Shown in pieces: positions 50,101 to 62,410 of a stretch of DNA of 64,000 nucleotides (positions are counted from its first letter, which is position 1; every line of letters begins with the position of its first letter). The stretch comes from Apostichopus japonicus (lineage: Eukaryota > Echinodermata > Holothuroidea > Aspidochirotida > Stichopodidae), in NCBI RefSeq assembly GCF_037975245.1, contig NC_092561.1:8858501-8922500 (forward strand). The letters run 5' to 3'. Made by a program: the position numbers and the translations under genes. The notes under the pieces are model-generated. The model was not told the origin of the DNA and ran no database searches. It was given only the letters and a program-made list of their open reading frames with translations.

Positions 50101-53100
50101 ACATTTTATGTTAAGCCCCGTCCACTCATTAATATGCATGACAGTCCCACCAAAAACAATAGGGATCATCTACTGACCCTGACCAACATATACCAAGTAC
50201 GACATCAATCACATATGTCCTTCTTGAGATACCTTGTTTTACAAGCTAGGGTATCACACACACACACACACACACCCAAACTTGACTGCATAGATTCCGA
50301 TGGAAGCAGGCATAAGAACCAAAATTTTACCACAGGAAGAACAATAAAGTTCAAGGACAATGAATATTAAAACCAGACAGGCTACCTATACTGTATATTG
50401 GCAGGATAGAACCGTATTTATTAATAACTTACCTACTGTACCTGGGAATGCAATCACAAAATTCCCAATTTTTTAACCCACAGCAGTGTGCTACCAAACA
50501 AACGCTAATTTGATACAACTGCTGACCACAGTTGAGAAGTTTGTGTACAAAATTCATCTGCATTTAAGATGTAGTTCTAACTTTGCACTTCTACAGTATA
50601 AATAGTGATTAACATACATGTACTTAGTCACACAATCTCACAGCTTGCTTGACAAACTATCATTTTCAACAAAAATATATCTCCGGAGACTGTTCACGAA
50701 TGCTAACAGCTATTTGTCTTGAAGATAACTGAAAGTTTTCTACTGCTCAGATAACAGAACACACAATATCCAAGGACATAGCAATGATTTCTGGAATACC
50801 ACCATCTCCGGCAACAGCTTTCAAGGTAAGTATTTACTTCATATTATGAGACATTTTATACTTTGCACTGCAAGAAAATAGAGACTGCACAAAAAATTAT
50901 GACACTTTAAACCAGCTGGGCATGGAGGCTGGGGATGGAGGCCTGGGATTGAGACTGGGAATGGGGCTGGGGATAGAGGTGGGGGATGGAAGCTGGGGGT
51001 GGGGAGAGTATACATACAGGTATACAATGCTAGAATATACGAATATGAGTACACAATCACTACTAGTCTGCTGGTGCCACACACACACACACAAATTCAA
51101 ACTGACTGCATTGTGCTTGCATACGTGACATACTGTACAGGTCTTACTTTCATATACATAACCGTATGCCTACATTGGACCTCCTCGGGCTTCACTAATT
51201 ACTAACCATCCTGTGAGAATGATTCTTCGCAATGAGGCTGATATAAAGAGGACGTGTGGCAATGACAGAAGTGTTTTACTTTCTCTCTAGTTTCATTACT
51301 CATCGATGTAAAAGGGGAAGTTCTGACAGTCCTGTGATTAAAATTTGATACCTTAAAGAGGGTGAGCTTTGTATTATAAACAACACTTAGGTTAAAAAAC
51401 CTTCAAATGCAGATCAGTTCACTTCTGTAAATTTATAATTCTTCAGAAATGAATCAGACCTTTTAAAGAGGATGGGGGATGGAGGGGTGGGGGGGTTGGG
51501 GCTTGCAAAGCTTTTGTGATACTGTATGTAGTACAGTCTTCCAAGCCTCCATTAAATATGACCTCCAGGGACTCCAAGCAATTTAGTAATGTTGGATAAA
51601 AGCATTTAAAATGACTATTATTATATTATGCATAAATGATGAAGCTATTATTAAGAAAAAAAAGGAAATGATGAAAGGTTGATGCTTTGTGTATATTTCT
51701 TTACCCTGCTCTTCATACAGTGCTTTTCAGGAAAGAGAATTTTGTTTAACATGCAAATCTCTTGCATTCTAGCCTTGTCAAATAGAAGATTTTCTACTTT
51801 CTGACTGTAATCAACTTTTAGACGACCACATCAACTGTCCAAAAAAAAGGTCAATCTAGCTGTTTAATTAAAGGTTTTCTTTAATTACAGCTTCCCAGCA
51901 ATTATATAAACATTTACCGATTGGATTTTTTTTTTTTTGGACAAAGCACTACCCCTTTAAGGCTAACCGTTAGGATCCTGCTAATGGGAGTGATTTAAAC
52001 AACCTAGGATGACATCTTTAACAATATTACATTATTCTCGGTGAGCTTCACTACTAAACTTCTATATCGTTTCACGCTTAACCTGGAATTAACCATTGAA
52101 TGGATGACTCTGTATTTTAACAAGGAAGCAAATAGCACAGGTAAGAACAGCTGAGGGACAGCGTTATGTACATTTAAATATGTAATGGAAGCTTAAAGTG
52201 GGTTAACTTAAAATGGAGGGGGCTATTCCAAACAAGGGTTTGCCACCGGAAGCTGTTACAGCACACTGGCTTGTGACTATCCTTCAGTAAGTTCTAAAAC
52301 TTACTGGTTGTAGGCATGTATACTAAATATGAAGGTCTGTACAAGTACTTATCCAAATATGTATCAAATCTAATATCGACAACATTGCTAATATTTGCAC
52401 TGATACCATGGCTCAGAATTTTAGATCTAATTGACTGTGAATTTCACAAGTTTGCAAGTAACAAAAAAAGAAAAGGCACTTGCAATTTCTGGCAGTAGAC
52501 ATTAAAGGGGACACAAGCCAAACCATCATCTTTGACTTACATGTGGACCCTGTAATACACACTGTAACAGCAATGCCACTGTTAACACCTTGGATTCACA
52601 CTAGGCCTCGAGGACACTGTAATACACACTGTTACAGTAATGCCACTGTTAACACCTGGGATTCAAGCTAGGCCTTGGGGACCCTGTAATACACACTGCA
52701 ACAGTAATGCCAGTGCTGTTAACACCTGGGATTCAAACTAGGCCTCCCGGACCCTGTAATACACACTGCAACAGTAATGCCACTGTTAACACCTTGGATT
52801 CACACTAGGCCTCGCAGACACTGTTATACGCAATGTAACAGTAATGCCACTGTTAACACACTTTTCTCAGGCACACCACCAGTGTCGAAACCTGAGAAAT
52901 TGTGTTGGATGATACATTGCTATGTTATTGACTATTTGATTTAGCTTCTATGAACTCAGCCTATACAAAATTATGTCGACAAGTGGCGGATTACAATCTA
53001 GTATCACACAGTGTATGTACAGAGATACAGTTGCTATCGTTTTCTGTGCTTTTAATATTATCGTGTTCTCGACAGAAAGTGATCAGCATATTCATGAAAT

Positions 53101-55215
53101 TGATAGTTGTATATGAAGTCAAACTTGACTTAACTTCTAAACCATTCCAATCAGTTTTATAACCTATGGTTAGTTTTATAATGAATTCCATGACTTAGGA
53201 AGCTTCACTGTATGCTCATTTGCAACACTAACTGATGATTGCGGTTGATTGGCTCATCTTTCCAATGAATATTCAGAGATACATTGTAACAGATAAGATG
53301 TGTGATCTAATCTTTTTCATCCAAATTTGCATCCGCCTCTGAACGTCCTTACCTGACAGACAAGTGTGTAACCGCAAGCATATCATCCACTTCTTTTTTT
53401 CCCCCTTTGTTTTCTTTTTCTCAGTATTCAAACTAGCAACCGGTAGTATTTTTTTCAGTCCTCCAATCATAACTTCCAGGAAACCCATAACTTAGCATCA
53501 GAGGACTTCACTTTAATACATGTGATTACAAGGAATGGGAATGGATGCTTTACGTGGTAGTATTTACTCCTGCCTCTCACCTCTTCAAAAGAGAAGACAA
53601 TGGCCCAAAAAGGCAACTACGTTCAGAAAAAGATGTCAGTCAACCCCAAATTTTCATGGTGAGTAAAAATTTTTGTTTTGCACTATATAACACAATATCC
53701 TTGGGCTGAAGCAGAGTCATGTCCAAACACAACACCATATGTTACTGATATCCTTTGTTTTAGATATTTCAATTTAATAGAACATGGTTACCTTAAATCC
53801 TGTATACCTTTAGCCCTTTAACTGTTGCTATCTCCTCCTCTTAGGCATAAACAAACCGCGATGAAACTTCAGGAAATTGAAAGGGAAACTTGCAAGAAAC
53901 AGAGCATGCAAAATTTACATTACAGGATAAACCAGGATGAACCATAAACTATGAATATTTCATTTATTTTCCAATCTATGTTTGTTCCTTTCTCTCTCTC
54001 TCTCTGTCAACATCAAGGCAATACTGTTGAATTTTAATTTTTGGTTCAGGGAAAACTATGTGCTGATTGGGATGACCTATACAATATTTAATATACATTT
54101 ACTGTGCCTGCAAGAAAAACCCCCAAAACAACCTCATATTAAATACAGCACAAACTCAAACACCCAGCAATGTATTCAATGCTTTATCTGCACTCACCGT
54201 ATTGAAAGAACCCAGGAAGAAGCAGAGTTTTACGGAAAAATAAATTTTTCCCAATCTTCGGTGGAATAGGCTCAAAACCGACCTGTGAAATATAAAAGAA
54301 TAGATAGATTAGAAGTGAACTGAACTGAAATTAGGAAAAAAATTGGCCATATGGTAAAACAACGTGTTATCATAACTAAGTTAATAGCCGTTTTGATCAA
54401 AATCTGGGATGAGTATAAAAAGCCAAACGGCACAAAACCTGCAGAATAAGGAGGAAAAACACTTGTGACAGAAAATTTCTTTGTTAAACTTCTGACTTTT
54501 AAGTTTCTTTCTTGGTCATTAAATTTAATGATTTAATTAGTCAATGAGGGTTTAGGCTAAGCCTAGGCCCCAACGATGTCGAAAACAAATGATACAACTT
54601 CTGGCACAGGTTTTGCTTATACTGAATCTTGCTTGAAAATTCTATATTTTAAGTCATCCAGTATGATGACATGTCATTCACTTAAGATCCAAATATTCCA
54701 AACAGTTCATAAAGAAAATATTTAACTATCCCTGTGTTATGCTGTGATGAAATAACATTACACAAATATGTTACTTGTTAATGTTACTGTCACTTAGGCC
54801 TTGCCTAGGGTAGCTTAGACCTAGCCTTGATCCCTAGTACTCGGATATGAAGTTTTGAGATATGGTAGTAACATTCGTATAGTTAGAACTAAGACTTAAT
54901 ATCCTTGCTAAATGACTAGGTTTTACATTGCTTATCGTGCTAGACAAATTCGCCTTCACTGTTTCAGCAGTCAAAATAACACTAGGTCTTACTTAGGCAA
55001 CATACAGTACAATGTAACGTTTCGGTATCCTAACATACGATTATAAGATAGGGTACAGCCGTAAGCCTATCTCATGGTATCGGCCTAGCCTATCACTGCG
55101 ATGATACTACGAAGCTCACCTGGATTAACGTTTTAACGTATCCCATAGGATGTGTAAATGTGGTGATAGCTACATTTACAGCCAGCTGCGTCCATGGATC
55201 TGGTGAAGTCGACAT
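37606..55215 (-). CDS. MTCH2: Mitochondrial carrier homolog 2-like (MTCH2), 11 coding exons
   Basis: A full gene assembled from the minus strand. Exons: 55215-55120, 54282-54198, 48550-48444, 47485-47396, 46053-45944, 44236-44177, 42503-42410, 40471-40424, 39781-39714, 38814-38739 and 37698-37606 (stop). All junctions are GT-AG, phases are consistent, and the total is 927 nt or 308 residues, close to the roughly 300 of animal MTCH2. Recognisable segments are THPMGYVKTLIQ, VGFEPIPPKIGKNLFFRKT, VSHPFQVIAVRSMVQFIGRE, YNENGIMGFFAGLVPRVLMD, MTYPLGLVSTLMTVNESG and GSPPFTPVYPTWRDCW, matching the vertebrate protein throughout. The family is a divergent SLC25 carrier fold in the outer mitochondrial membrane. 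Known MTCH2 inserts tail-anchored proteins and binds tBID. The Asp in RVLMDVLTLW aligns with the intramembrane acidic residue of the insertase groove. Odd points are a charged linker of about 20 residues (exon 4) and a short C-terminus after LFFRPY. MTCH1 is the alternative paralogue name. Confidence 0.95.
38059..38108. repeat. (TA)n in MTCH2 intron 10
   Basis: A CACACA run passing into about 48 bp of TA. Confidence 0.95.
38380..38573 (-). repeat. tRNA-derived SINE, family 1, copy A
   Basis: About 85% similar by eye to 45264-45479. Shared words include GAAGAAGCCTCATTGGCTTA, AACGTCCATGATTATGAATT and CTCTGTAACTGGACGACA. The minus strand contains a B-box-like GGTTCGAGTCACTCC. The tRNA-like head is cut short at the right end compared with the other copy. 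It lies in MTCH2 intron 10. Confidence 0.78.
40039..40179 (-). repeat. tRNA-derived SINE, family 2, copy A
   Basis: The minus strand reads an A-box-like TAGTCAAGTAGTTAAGGCAG, then CTTGTGATCTAAGGATTACA, then a B-box AGTTCGAGTCCTG, followed by the body word GTCCTTGGGCGAGGCACTTT. A second copy is at 48885-49024. It lies in MTCH2 intron 8. Confidence 0.82.
40505..41035 (+). mobile_element. 3' end of a CR1/L2-like LINE
   Basis: An open frame (40505-40768) ends a reverse-transcriptase protein. It shows NTRQADYLHPR, NNFSKNSLHQRAITLWNPLP and a SLVALRKSLQKHFI tail, matching the general R-x-F/L, WN-x-LP and F-K-x-x-L-K pattern at the C-terminus of CR1/Jockey-group ORF2. A 3' untranslated part follows, with GACAAGCCCTATAGG and a tail of AATAAATGAAATGAAAATAA type. 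The element is truncated at its 5' end within MTCH2 intron 7, on the opposite strand to the gene. Confidence 0.75.
41610..41975. repeat. 21-bp minisatellite in MTCH2 intron 7
   Basis: About 17 copies of a unit like ATGTACAAACCGATGCCAATC, with alternation of CCAAGC/CCAATC and GTAC/GTGC. The unit is a multiple of three without stop codons in several frames, so long open frames on both strands (repeats like MIGIGLY) arise without being genes. Confidence 0.95.
43585..43800 (+). mobile_element. LINE ORF2 C-terminal remnant
   Basis: The 61-codon frame contains VLRRNVKDWTGLDMPDLLAT and NRSEWRTM. A (K/E)WTG-x-(D/S)-x-x-x-LL-x-x-A-x-x-R-x-x-W motif is common just before the end of non-LTR reverse transcriptases. 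A GTGA run follows (43796-43815). It is in MTCH2 intron 6. What lies after it (to about 44040) is unassigned. Confidence 0.6.
44282..44310. repeat. Poly-C tract
   Basis: A run of about 15 C in MTCH2 intron 5, next to exon 6. Confidence 0.8.
45264..45479 (-). repeat. tRNA-derived SINE, family 1, copy B
   Basis: The minus strand begins with a tRNA-like head: GGGAGCGTTAGCTCAGTGGT carries an A-box, and 40 bases later GAGTTCGAATC is a B-box. The acceptor stem does not close, so it is a SINE and not a tRNA gene. It lies in MTCH2 intron 5. Its partner is at 38380-38573. Confidence 0.85.
48200..48325. repeat. A/T-only low-complexity tract
   Basis: Repeated AAATAAAA and AATTTAAAATAAT words in MTCH2 intron 3, about 120 bp upstream of the exon 3 donor on the plus-strand map. 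Confidence 0.7.
48885..49024 (-). repeat. tRNA-derived SINE, family 2, copy B
   Basis: The minus strand has GTTGTGGTCAAGTGGTTAAG (A-box), CTTGTGATCTAAGGATTACA, GGTTCGAGCCCTGG (B-box), then GTCCTTGGGCAAGGCAC. It is better preserved than copy A. It lies in MTCH2 intron 2. Confidence 0.88.
50920..51012 (+). repeat. G-rich minisatellite in MTCH2 intron 2
   Basis: Irregular units of GGGGATGGAGGCTGG / GGGAATGGGGCTGG type. Possible quadruplex former. Confidence 0.65.
52546..52860. repeat. Tandem repeat, unit about 67 bp, five copies
   Basis: The word CTGTAATACACACTG (or a variant) recurs at about 52550, 52617, 52684, 52755 and 52822. Each unit also contains AACAGTAATGCCACTGTTAA, CACCTGGGATTC and CTAGGCCTC. 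It lies in MTCH2 intron 2. Confidence 0.9.
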
Positions 55216-57500
55216 GATGTCTTTGAAATGATGGAATTTCTCCTACGAAATTGTAACGCAACTCCGTTCTTGTACTCTTGTATGCATGTGGAAATGAAGG
55301 ACACACTATATGTGTGCAAATCGAAAGTTCATTGCTGCAGACAATCTGTGACGTAGGGGAAATCCCCACATATTGTGCGCGGCTACACATTAGTTCATGT
55401 TTGGATAGTTTTTGTGGTTTTGTGGTTTTCACAACGAAATACCCGAAATATCGATACAAATTTAAGAGATCAGTGCATTAATAAAATAATAACAATATTT
55501 CGAATCGACGTCAAATGGAGCATATTTGGGTTTGTAGACACCCAGTACACATACAAAGAACCAAGTTGCTGTTGATTGAGGGGCGGGTGAGTGGGGTTTA
55601 AGATGACAAATTTTTGAAGGAAAATACACAAAACCCTCTAAAATCTATCGCCTGCATAACCAGCAAGTCACTGGCGAAAAACGTTGAATGCATGGTCGGT
55701 AGCTTGTGGAAGAAATCGACGAACTCAGTGGCACTTCTGCTATGGGTAAGGGCAGGGGAGGGGAGGGGTGAGAATGAATTTTGTGAGACACTCGAATGGA
55801 GGGTGTTGATTATGGAGAATTCGCCATTCTCAAGTCGTGGTTATTCCACGGGGACAATTTATTTCTTAATTCAATTTTCTCTATGTGTGAGAATGATAAT
55901 TCAGAGAAAATAAATTCGCAAGGAGAATATTTTTGAAACGTTTTAGCTACAAGGAAACCCAGATTTGGTCACAATATACTTTTGACCTTTTAGAGAATCA
56001 CTGTGAGGGAGAACGGTGGCTAGAATTGGTATTTTTGAGGATCAAATATTATATTCTACGCGAGTATGCAAAATACTGCTCGAAAATACTTTGTAGGAAA
56101 ATGACATTTTCCAAACATATTTAAGGTGGGGGAAGGTGGGGGTAAAATATATAGGATTAACCCACCCATCTCACCCCCCCCCCCCACTTTCCATGAATAC
56201 CTCACTGCTTGGAATCAGAATTTGATCAAACTGAAAGTATCGATGTTGAACCAAAGTTAGTACCAAACAATTAAAAAACATTGTTTTCACGGTCAGCTTA
56301 TATGTCTAAATCTACAGTGCCTTACCACTGTTCTTCAATTTACAGTATTTGCCAGAAAATGTGATATGTTATCAGCAAAGAAATTATCGCTCTCTCACGA
56401 GATAGTACATAGTGTGGAAAAGTAAACGAGAACAAGACGTTACGGTGTCCGCGAGTCACCGTGCTGAAAATTTCGCTCATATTTATAGCGGTATACCGCC
56501 ACCATTGTACTGTTCACTAACCGTGAATTCGGCCTCCGAAAAATCACTCTTTTTTTTGAGAATTATTAGAATGTAGCATTGTACATTTGGTAACGCCATG
56601 AATTTGGTGGGACAATAAAATGATAAAGGAAGATTACAATTTGACGAAAACTTACACAATTTGTGCTCGACTTACCTCTCACAATTTTAAGGGTGAGAGT
56701 TCCGCCCATGAGCATATATATTAATATTTATCCTCGTTAAGTTAAGGTCAAGGGTCATCTGTAGGACATGCATCCTACATCACCTTGCGAGATTATACTA
56801 CGTAGAACAATGCGATATCATGATGTAGGCCTACCCTACATATTCGAGCGAATAAATACAAAAAGCGAATACATTTGGTAGTGGGAACTTTCTCAATAAA
56901 TGTAAATACTTAAATCAAAATAATTTAGAATAGGCTATTGATGTAATGTCTCAACTGGTTTTCTTGTTAAGGAATTTATTATATCCCCCTCTTCAACCCC
57001 TCCCTTCCCTCTCCTCCCCCTAGAGTCACTGACAATATGATAACTCTGTAAAATCTGTACTGGTATAATACGGCTTAAAACCATAACAATTTTTCTCCAT
57101 TTGTAGAATATATGCCTTGGATCGCTTCATTAAAGTGGAAACAATGTAAGGAGGAAAGGGGGAGGAGGAGGAAGGGAGCCCGGGGTTGGGGCGGTGTGGG
57201 GTGCATGAGAGGAAGGGAGGGGGCAGGTGGTGTAAGGGAACCTTTATACTTTCTACTGGCATCTACGTCAAAGTTTCAATTAAACTAGTGCGAGGATTTA
57301 CGCGTTCAATTACGTCCGGGCATGCGCAAACCCTTATTATGTTGATTACCGGTAACTCTGCACATCAGTGGCTTTTGAATAAACACATTAGAATTACGAT
57401 ATGTCACACAGTGTATCGGTACACTCGAAATTTTCAGTTTGTTGATTTTTATTGGGGCCGTAATTTTGTTGTTGTCCCCAGGCTTATTTCTTCTTTTATA
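55216..57500. other. Upstream of MTCH2; no other gene seen
   Basis: This should hold the MTCH2 promoter and 5' untranslated region. I recognise no TATA box. Low-complexity patches occur at 56173-56187 (C-run), 56990-57025 and 57150-57230. Overlapping short frames near 55133-55575 are antisense or shadow frames of MTCH2 exon 1 and its leader. Confidence 0.4.
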
Positions 57501-57507
57501 GTTTCTA

Positions 57508-57668
57508 CGCCAAGCACTTTATACACTTCACTATAGTTTGTTGTACAGCGTACTCCTATAGTCATGAAACTAAAATGAAATTAGAGCGCCAAACACTTTA
57601 TACATCTAACTAGTTGTCGTACAACTTACTTCCCAGTAGTGATGAAAACGAAAATGAAATTAGAGCAC
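57508..57668. repeat. Tandem duplication, unit about 80 bp
   Basis: Two units share GCCAA-CACTTTATACA, TTGT-GTACA-C-TACT and ATGAAATTAGAGC, with several substitutions. Confidence 0.7.
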
Positions 57669-58880
57669 CTTTTTAATTCAATAATGCTCGTTTGGTCGTG
57701 CTATCGTGTGATTCTATATGTTCATCAGTTGCAGCGGAAATATTTGTGTTGGTAATTTTATGTCATGCCTTGTGATTATGACTTGAAATGGAGTGCACTT
57801 AGGTTTAACAAAGTACAATGACTATATGACATACATGGGAGCAAAGATTGTTTTCTACAAACGAACAAAAATCCTCAACCAGGCAAATCCGTGTTTGATA
57901 ACTTACACACGCGTACGAGCTTATAATGATAATGGAAGTACTGTGGCTTTATCCGTGTTCGAACCACGGCGTGTTTATACATCAACTCGTTATTTATTTA
58001 GGTGCTTGTGTACCGCGCGGGATGAGCTAAATTTGCTTACTTATGTTTTAATCCTTGTACAAAGGACATGTGGATAGGGACTCTTGACAAACATTTGTAG
58101 CAGCCTTCGTTTGGAACTGTTTTAGCTTCTTCGTATGGGACGCGGTTTTGTTCAACTGTATATAATGCTTTATAATATTCGATTGTAGTGCGGAAACATT
58201 TCTCTGTACCAGATCCACGGAGGGGACAGCGGTTATTGTAAATGTGTGAATACCTCCATCGGTGGAACAGAGCGTTCGAAAGTTTACTCGGAGAAGATCG
58301 CTAAATTATCGAGTTGTCTATACACACAATCTCTGGAATTAAGTCGTTTCTGCTGTAACTGTTGAGAATGTTCAGTGCCATGTGTGGGTTAACTTGATGG
58401 TAATAATATGAGTTCGCGATTCACACTGTTAACTTATTCGGAGTATCTATAACGACAATCGTTTGGTAAGTTGTGATTTGATGTTTTATTTTTACATAAA
58501 TTGATATGTTTTCTTTTCTGGTTTATTCAAATCTGGGTCATTTAGCGAGGTTATTAACTATGGAGTAAAATTAAGATTGCTTCTTGAATAAAGGCTCAAT
58601 GTTTCTATATGTTTAGTTTCATCCTACTACCGTTGTACAAGGAGAGGGGAATGGAGGGGGGGGGGAGCTTGTATGTATTATATATTTTGGAAATAACAGC
58701 TTTATACATTTCAATACAGAAATGATATTTGTAAGAGTGATATGGACAAGTCGATAATGTTATAGATTGTTAATTCCGAGTCTTTACCAGCATTTAGACT
58801 CGATTGTGTCATGTACAGACTTGTATATATAGTGTGCATGGGTACAATGCATAACATACAAGTATAGGTCTACAATGCCC
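57669..58880. other. No gene recognised
   Basis: A 94-codon frame at 57793-58077 (plus) has no recognisable domain. A GTAAGT-like word at 58465 after a relatively GC-balanced stretch could be a donor of an untranslated exon of a gene beyond the window, but nothing else supports this. Confidence 0.3.
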
Positions 58881-58884
58881 GCCG

Positions 58885-59110
58885 AGTACCAGTAAAAATC
58901 CCCAGGTACGAGTACATGAGACTTGCTATTTCCGAGTACAAGTTCAAAAGATAAAATCCCGACGATACCATTGCGAGTACGCTTGTACGGGAAAACGTAC
59001 CTGAGTACCGAGTTTTGCGAGTATACAGAAAAATATACTCGAGTACCGAGTTTAGCGAGTACAGATAAATGTACTCGAGTATGAGTACGATTACGAGTAC
59101 TCTAGTACTA
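58885..59110. repeat. Cluster of GAGTAC/GTACTC words
   Basis: About 225 bp contain many copies of GAGTAC, CGAGT and their complement, including ACTCGAGTACCGAGTTTAGC and ACTCGAGTATGAGTACGA. The pattern is quasi-palindromic and may be the end of a decayed hAT-like element. No second end was located. Confidence 0.5.
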
Positions 59111-61170
59111 CAAATCTGCTAACGTCATCAGTGATGACGTCATCCAGCATGTGCCTATACATGTGCTCAATAGATCAATGAGAATGAACAAATAAAACAC
59201 AATAAATTAAAATAAAAAATAAAGATATTAATTTATGTAAAACAAACAATGCATGTAAAGTATTATGAAATGTTTCTGACCCATTTTTGAATCGTGGGTA
59301 AGAACACGTAGGGTTTCATTAGGGCTCAAATCACATGTTTCGGGGGTGTTGGGTTGTTTTCACACACCCACAAAAAACATTGCCCCCATAGAATTAGCAC
59401 AAGTACTCGGTGCTTTTTGTCGGCTGGACTCAGGAAGATTGTTGATAATGGCTCGACTCGAGCTTAACATGAAAATCTCTTGATACCAGTCTGCTTCTGC
59501 TGCCCCTTTTCCATTACCCTACCCTAACCCTCCTATTACACCCCTCCCCCACCCTAGGATGCTGACTCAGCTGTTATCAATTGGTCACTGCTTTTTAACC
59601 AATACCAGTATAGTCACAACCAAGATTTTTCTTAACTATTCATTGGCCTTCATTAGTGTGACAGTGTGTAACTTACACACACACATTAACTAGTACGCGT
59701 CCCTCCGTGATCAGATTAAACAGTGTGTGTATTGCAGTATAATGAAATCATACAGTATGTTTCCTTGTCTTTACTCCGGTATAGAGAGATAACTGACTAA
59801 CGGAAACAGTAAATCATGTAAAACAAACAACTGAGAACCCTTATTAAATTTTATATCACATAAAAGTAAAGTGAGTCCAAGGAAATATTAAAGGGACATA
59901 TCCTATATCCACATCAGCAAATGTAAACTGCACGTATCATACAATGTTTGATATAGATATCATAATTTAATGTATACATATATATATATATATGTATACA
60001 TACATACAAGAAATATGGTCACACCGTCTTTTGCGCCCAGGTGTCCGACGATCGTCACACAGGCATGAAACTCGAGGAACAACATGCTGTAAGTTACCAT
60101 ATACGTATACTATATTATGTACTCTACTATGTATTGAGCGCTTTGCACCAGGAAGTGAACGACTGAATCTTTGCATGTATATATATATATATATATATAT
60201 AAACTCATAGTGAAGTGCGTTAACTTGAATGCAACGTAACCATGGTAATAAAATGACCGACTACGAAGTATAACAAAACTGAAACAGAATGTAGAAATTG
60301 TATCCCCCTCCCCCCCCCCCCCCTCGATTGTAAAGATGCCTTTACCATCAAGTGAATTTTCACAGCCAAGGAAAACAGAAGAATACCGCTGTTGATTCAG
60401 TTTCATGTATCACGTTCAAGTGTGGTATAGGAGGTATCAAAAATACATATATTCTGTATTCTGAGGACAAAACTTGTGCATATATACTTCAAAATCGAAG
60501 AAAGCATACTCCAAAATTAAAATCAAATTGTTTATTTGTTCACGCACTAAAAATTCAAAGATTGAATTTACTCCTCATTTTTTGTTTTTAACTCCTAAAA
60601 GAGATTTGCTATTATATATAATGCTGATAAATTATACCGTGTTATTGAAAGTTAGCAATTCAATTAAACGAAACCTTACCGTATATAAACTACCGATTTT
60701 TGTCCCTTTTTGCCCTTTGTTTGAAGTTTAAAGATGTTATTCATATTATTAACAACTAATGCATTTGTTTATGCAATTGCTGTTTTAAAACAAAGTTTCT
60801 CTTTTAAAATGATATATAACTATACGGTACCCCTTTAATGAACAGATCTGAAAGTGATACCTTACTCGTGATAAAAAAAAAACATGTTTTTTCCTTGTTC
60901 GATAAAGTGATTGTTTCATTTGTAAACTCTATCGGGTAACAAAAGCCTTTGATTAATTATGAAGCGCATCTGTTCTCTTGAAACAACTAAGAGTTAACGA
61001 ATTAAAAATGTTACAACAACAACAAAGCAACAGAAAAAATAGGATAATACACAAGAATATTTTTTTTACAGTCAAACTGATTTTCTGATAATTTTGGAGG
61101 GAGTCTGTTTTACGGTGATACTTTATCCATGCACATATGATAATGGATTACATAGAGAGGGTTTGTCTAT
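59111..61170. other. No gene recognised; small TA tracts
   Basis: TA runs at 59976-59992 and 60177-60201 and a C-run at 60303-60324. The rest is unrecognised AT-rich sequence. Confidence 0.4.
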
Positions 61171-61178
61171 AGGCCTAG

Positions 61179-61257
<79 letters not shown>
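61179..61257. repeat. (TA)n microsatellite
   Basis: About 79 bp of TA with one AATTA interruption near 61222. Confidence 0.95.
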
Positions 61258-61260
<3 letters not shown>

Positions 61261-62340
61261 AATGTGTAGTGAGTCGTACGGTGTAACCATGGAAACCAAA
61301 ATGGCGGACTTGGCGTAATTAAACGACCTGGAGGATGTAAACAAAGTGCAATTGAGTGTATATGAAAGCACTTTGATAAGATGATTAATCACCCGTTGCT
61401 AATATTACCAATGTATTATCTTCTTATAGAACAAAAATAACTTGATGTTTCAACGGGCTCGGGAAGAGATACATGGATGGGGGAGGGGGATTCTGTATCA
61501 AAGCCCCATCTGACAAACAAATTATTGTCTCATTGTACTTTATGTATTTTGCCATAAATGTAGGTTTCCACGTTCAAATGACCTTTCACATATATAACAT
61601 ATTTTATATGTATTCACTATTAACCGTCACAGTGATTGCACAATTTACTCTAACAGGATCATCAAAAGATTCGTGAAAGTGCATCAACTAACATCTTGTC
61701 TAATTTCTAACGTTTTTATTACAATCCATCAAGCCTGGAGGCTAAAATAGCGAAGTTGAAAAGAAAAGAAGGCTATTAATGCTTTTCATTTCAGAACGGA
61801 CCATTAATTGTCTATTCGATAGAAATCACTTCACTTAGTCCCATCAGTCTAAATTCTCTAATGCTTTAAGTGTGTCTCCCACTTAATGCAATCGCAGCTT
61901 TCTTTACTAATGTATGCACTGCAACACTGATTGTTGCGTACGTTATATAACGCTTCTGTTTTTTTGTTTTTTGTTTCTTTTTTTGTGGGAGGGGGGGGGG
62001 GGTTGACTCTCTCAAATGTTAATTATTTACAAGGGGAAAAGGGAATGAAAGGAAGCTTTCCCTGTGGAACTTATACTTGTTTCTTTTTTTAAACTATGTT
62101 ATTTAATGAGGATATCTGTAATGTATATGATAACACAATTTGAACCGTGCAACAACAAACGCGTGTAGATATCTGCCTACGATATGCATTTGATATATCA
62201 ATTAAAAAAAGGAGGAAATTTGAAATGTAAGGAAGAAAGTGATTAAATTGTATTGTTTGCAACACAAAAAAAAAATGAATTTGATAAGTCAAAGGTTCGA
62301 AACCCATGAATCTACTCAATAATTATTTTCTCTTGTTCCT
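61258..62340. other. No gene recognised
   Basis: AT-rich sequence with a G-run at 61988-62002. No supported frame. Confidence 0.4.
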
Positions 62341-62410
62341 CCCATAACATTACTGGTATCTCTCCCTCTCCCCATCCGGCGATTCCATTTCCCACTTGTC
62401 TATTTCCCCC

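Noticed and set aside
55133-55459. 108-codon minus-strand frame overlapping the MTCH2 start
   Set aside because: It is in a different frame from the MTCH2 start exon, which has clear family similarity and a proper splice donor.
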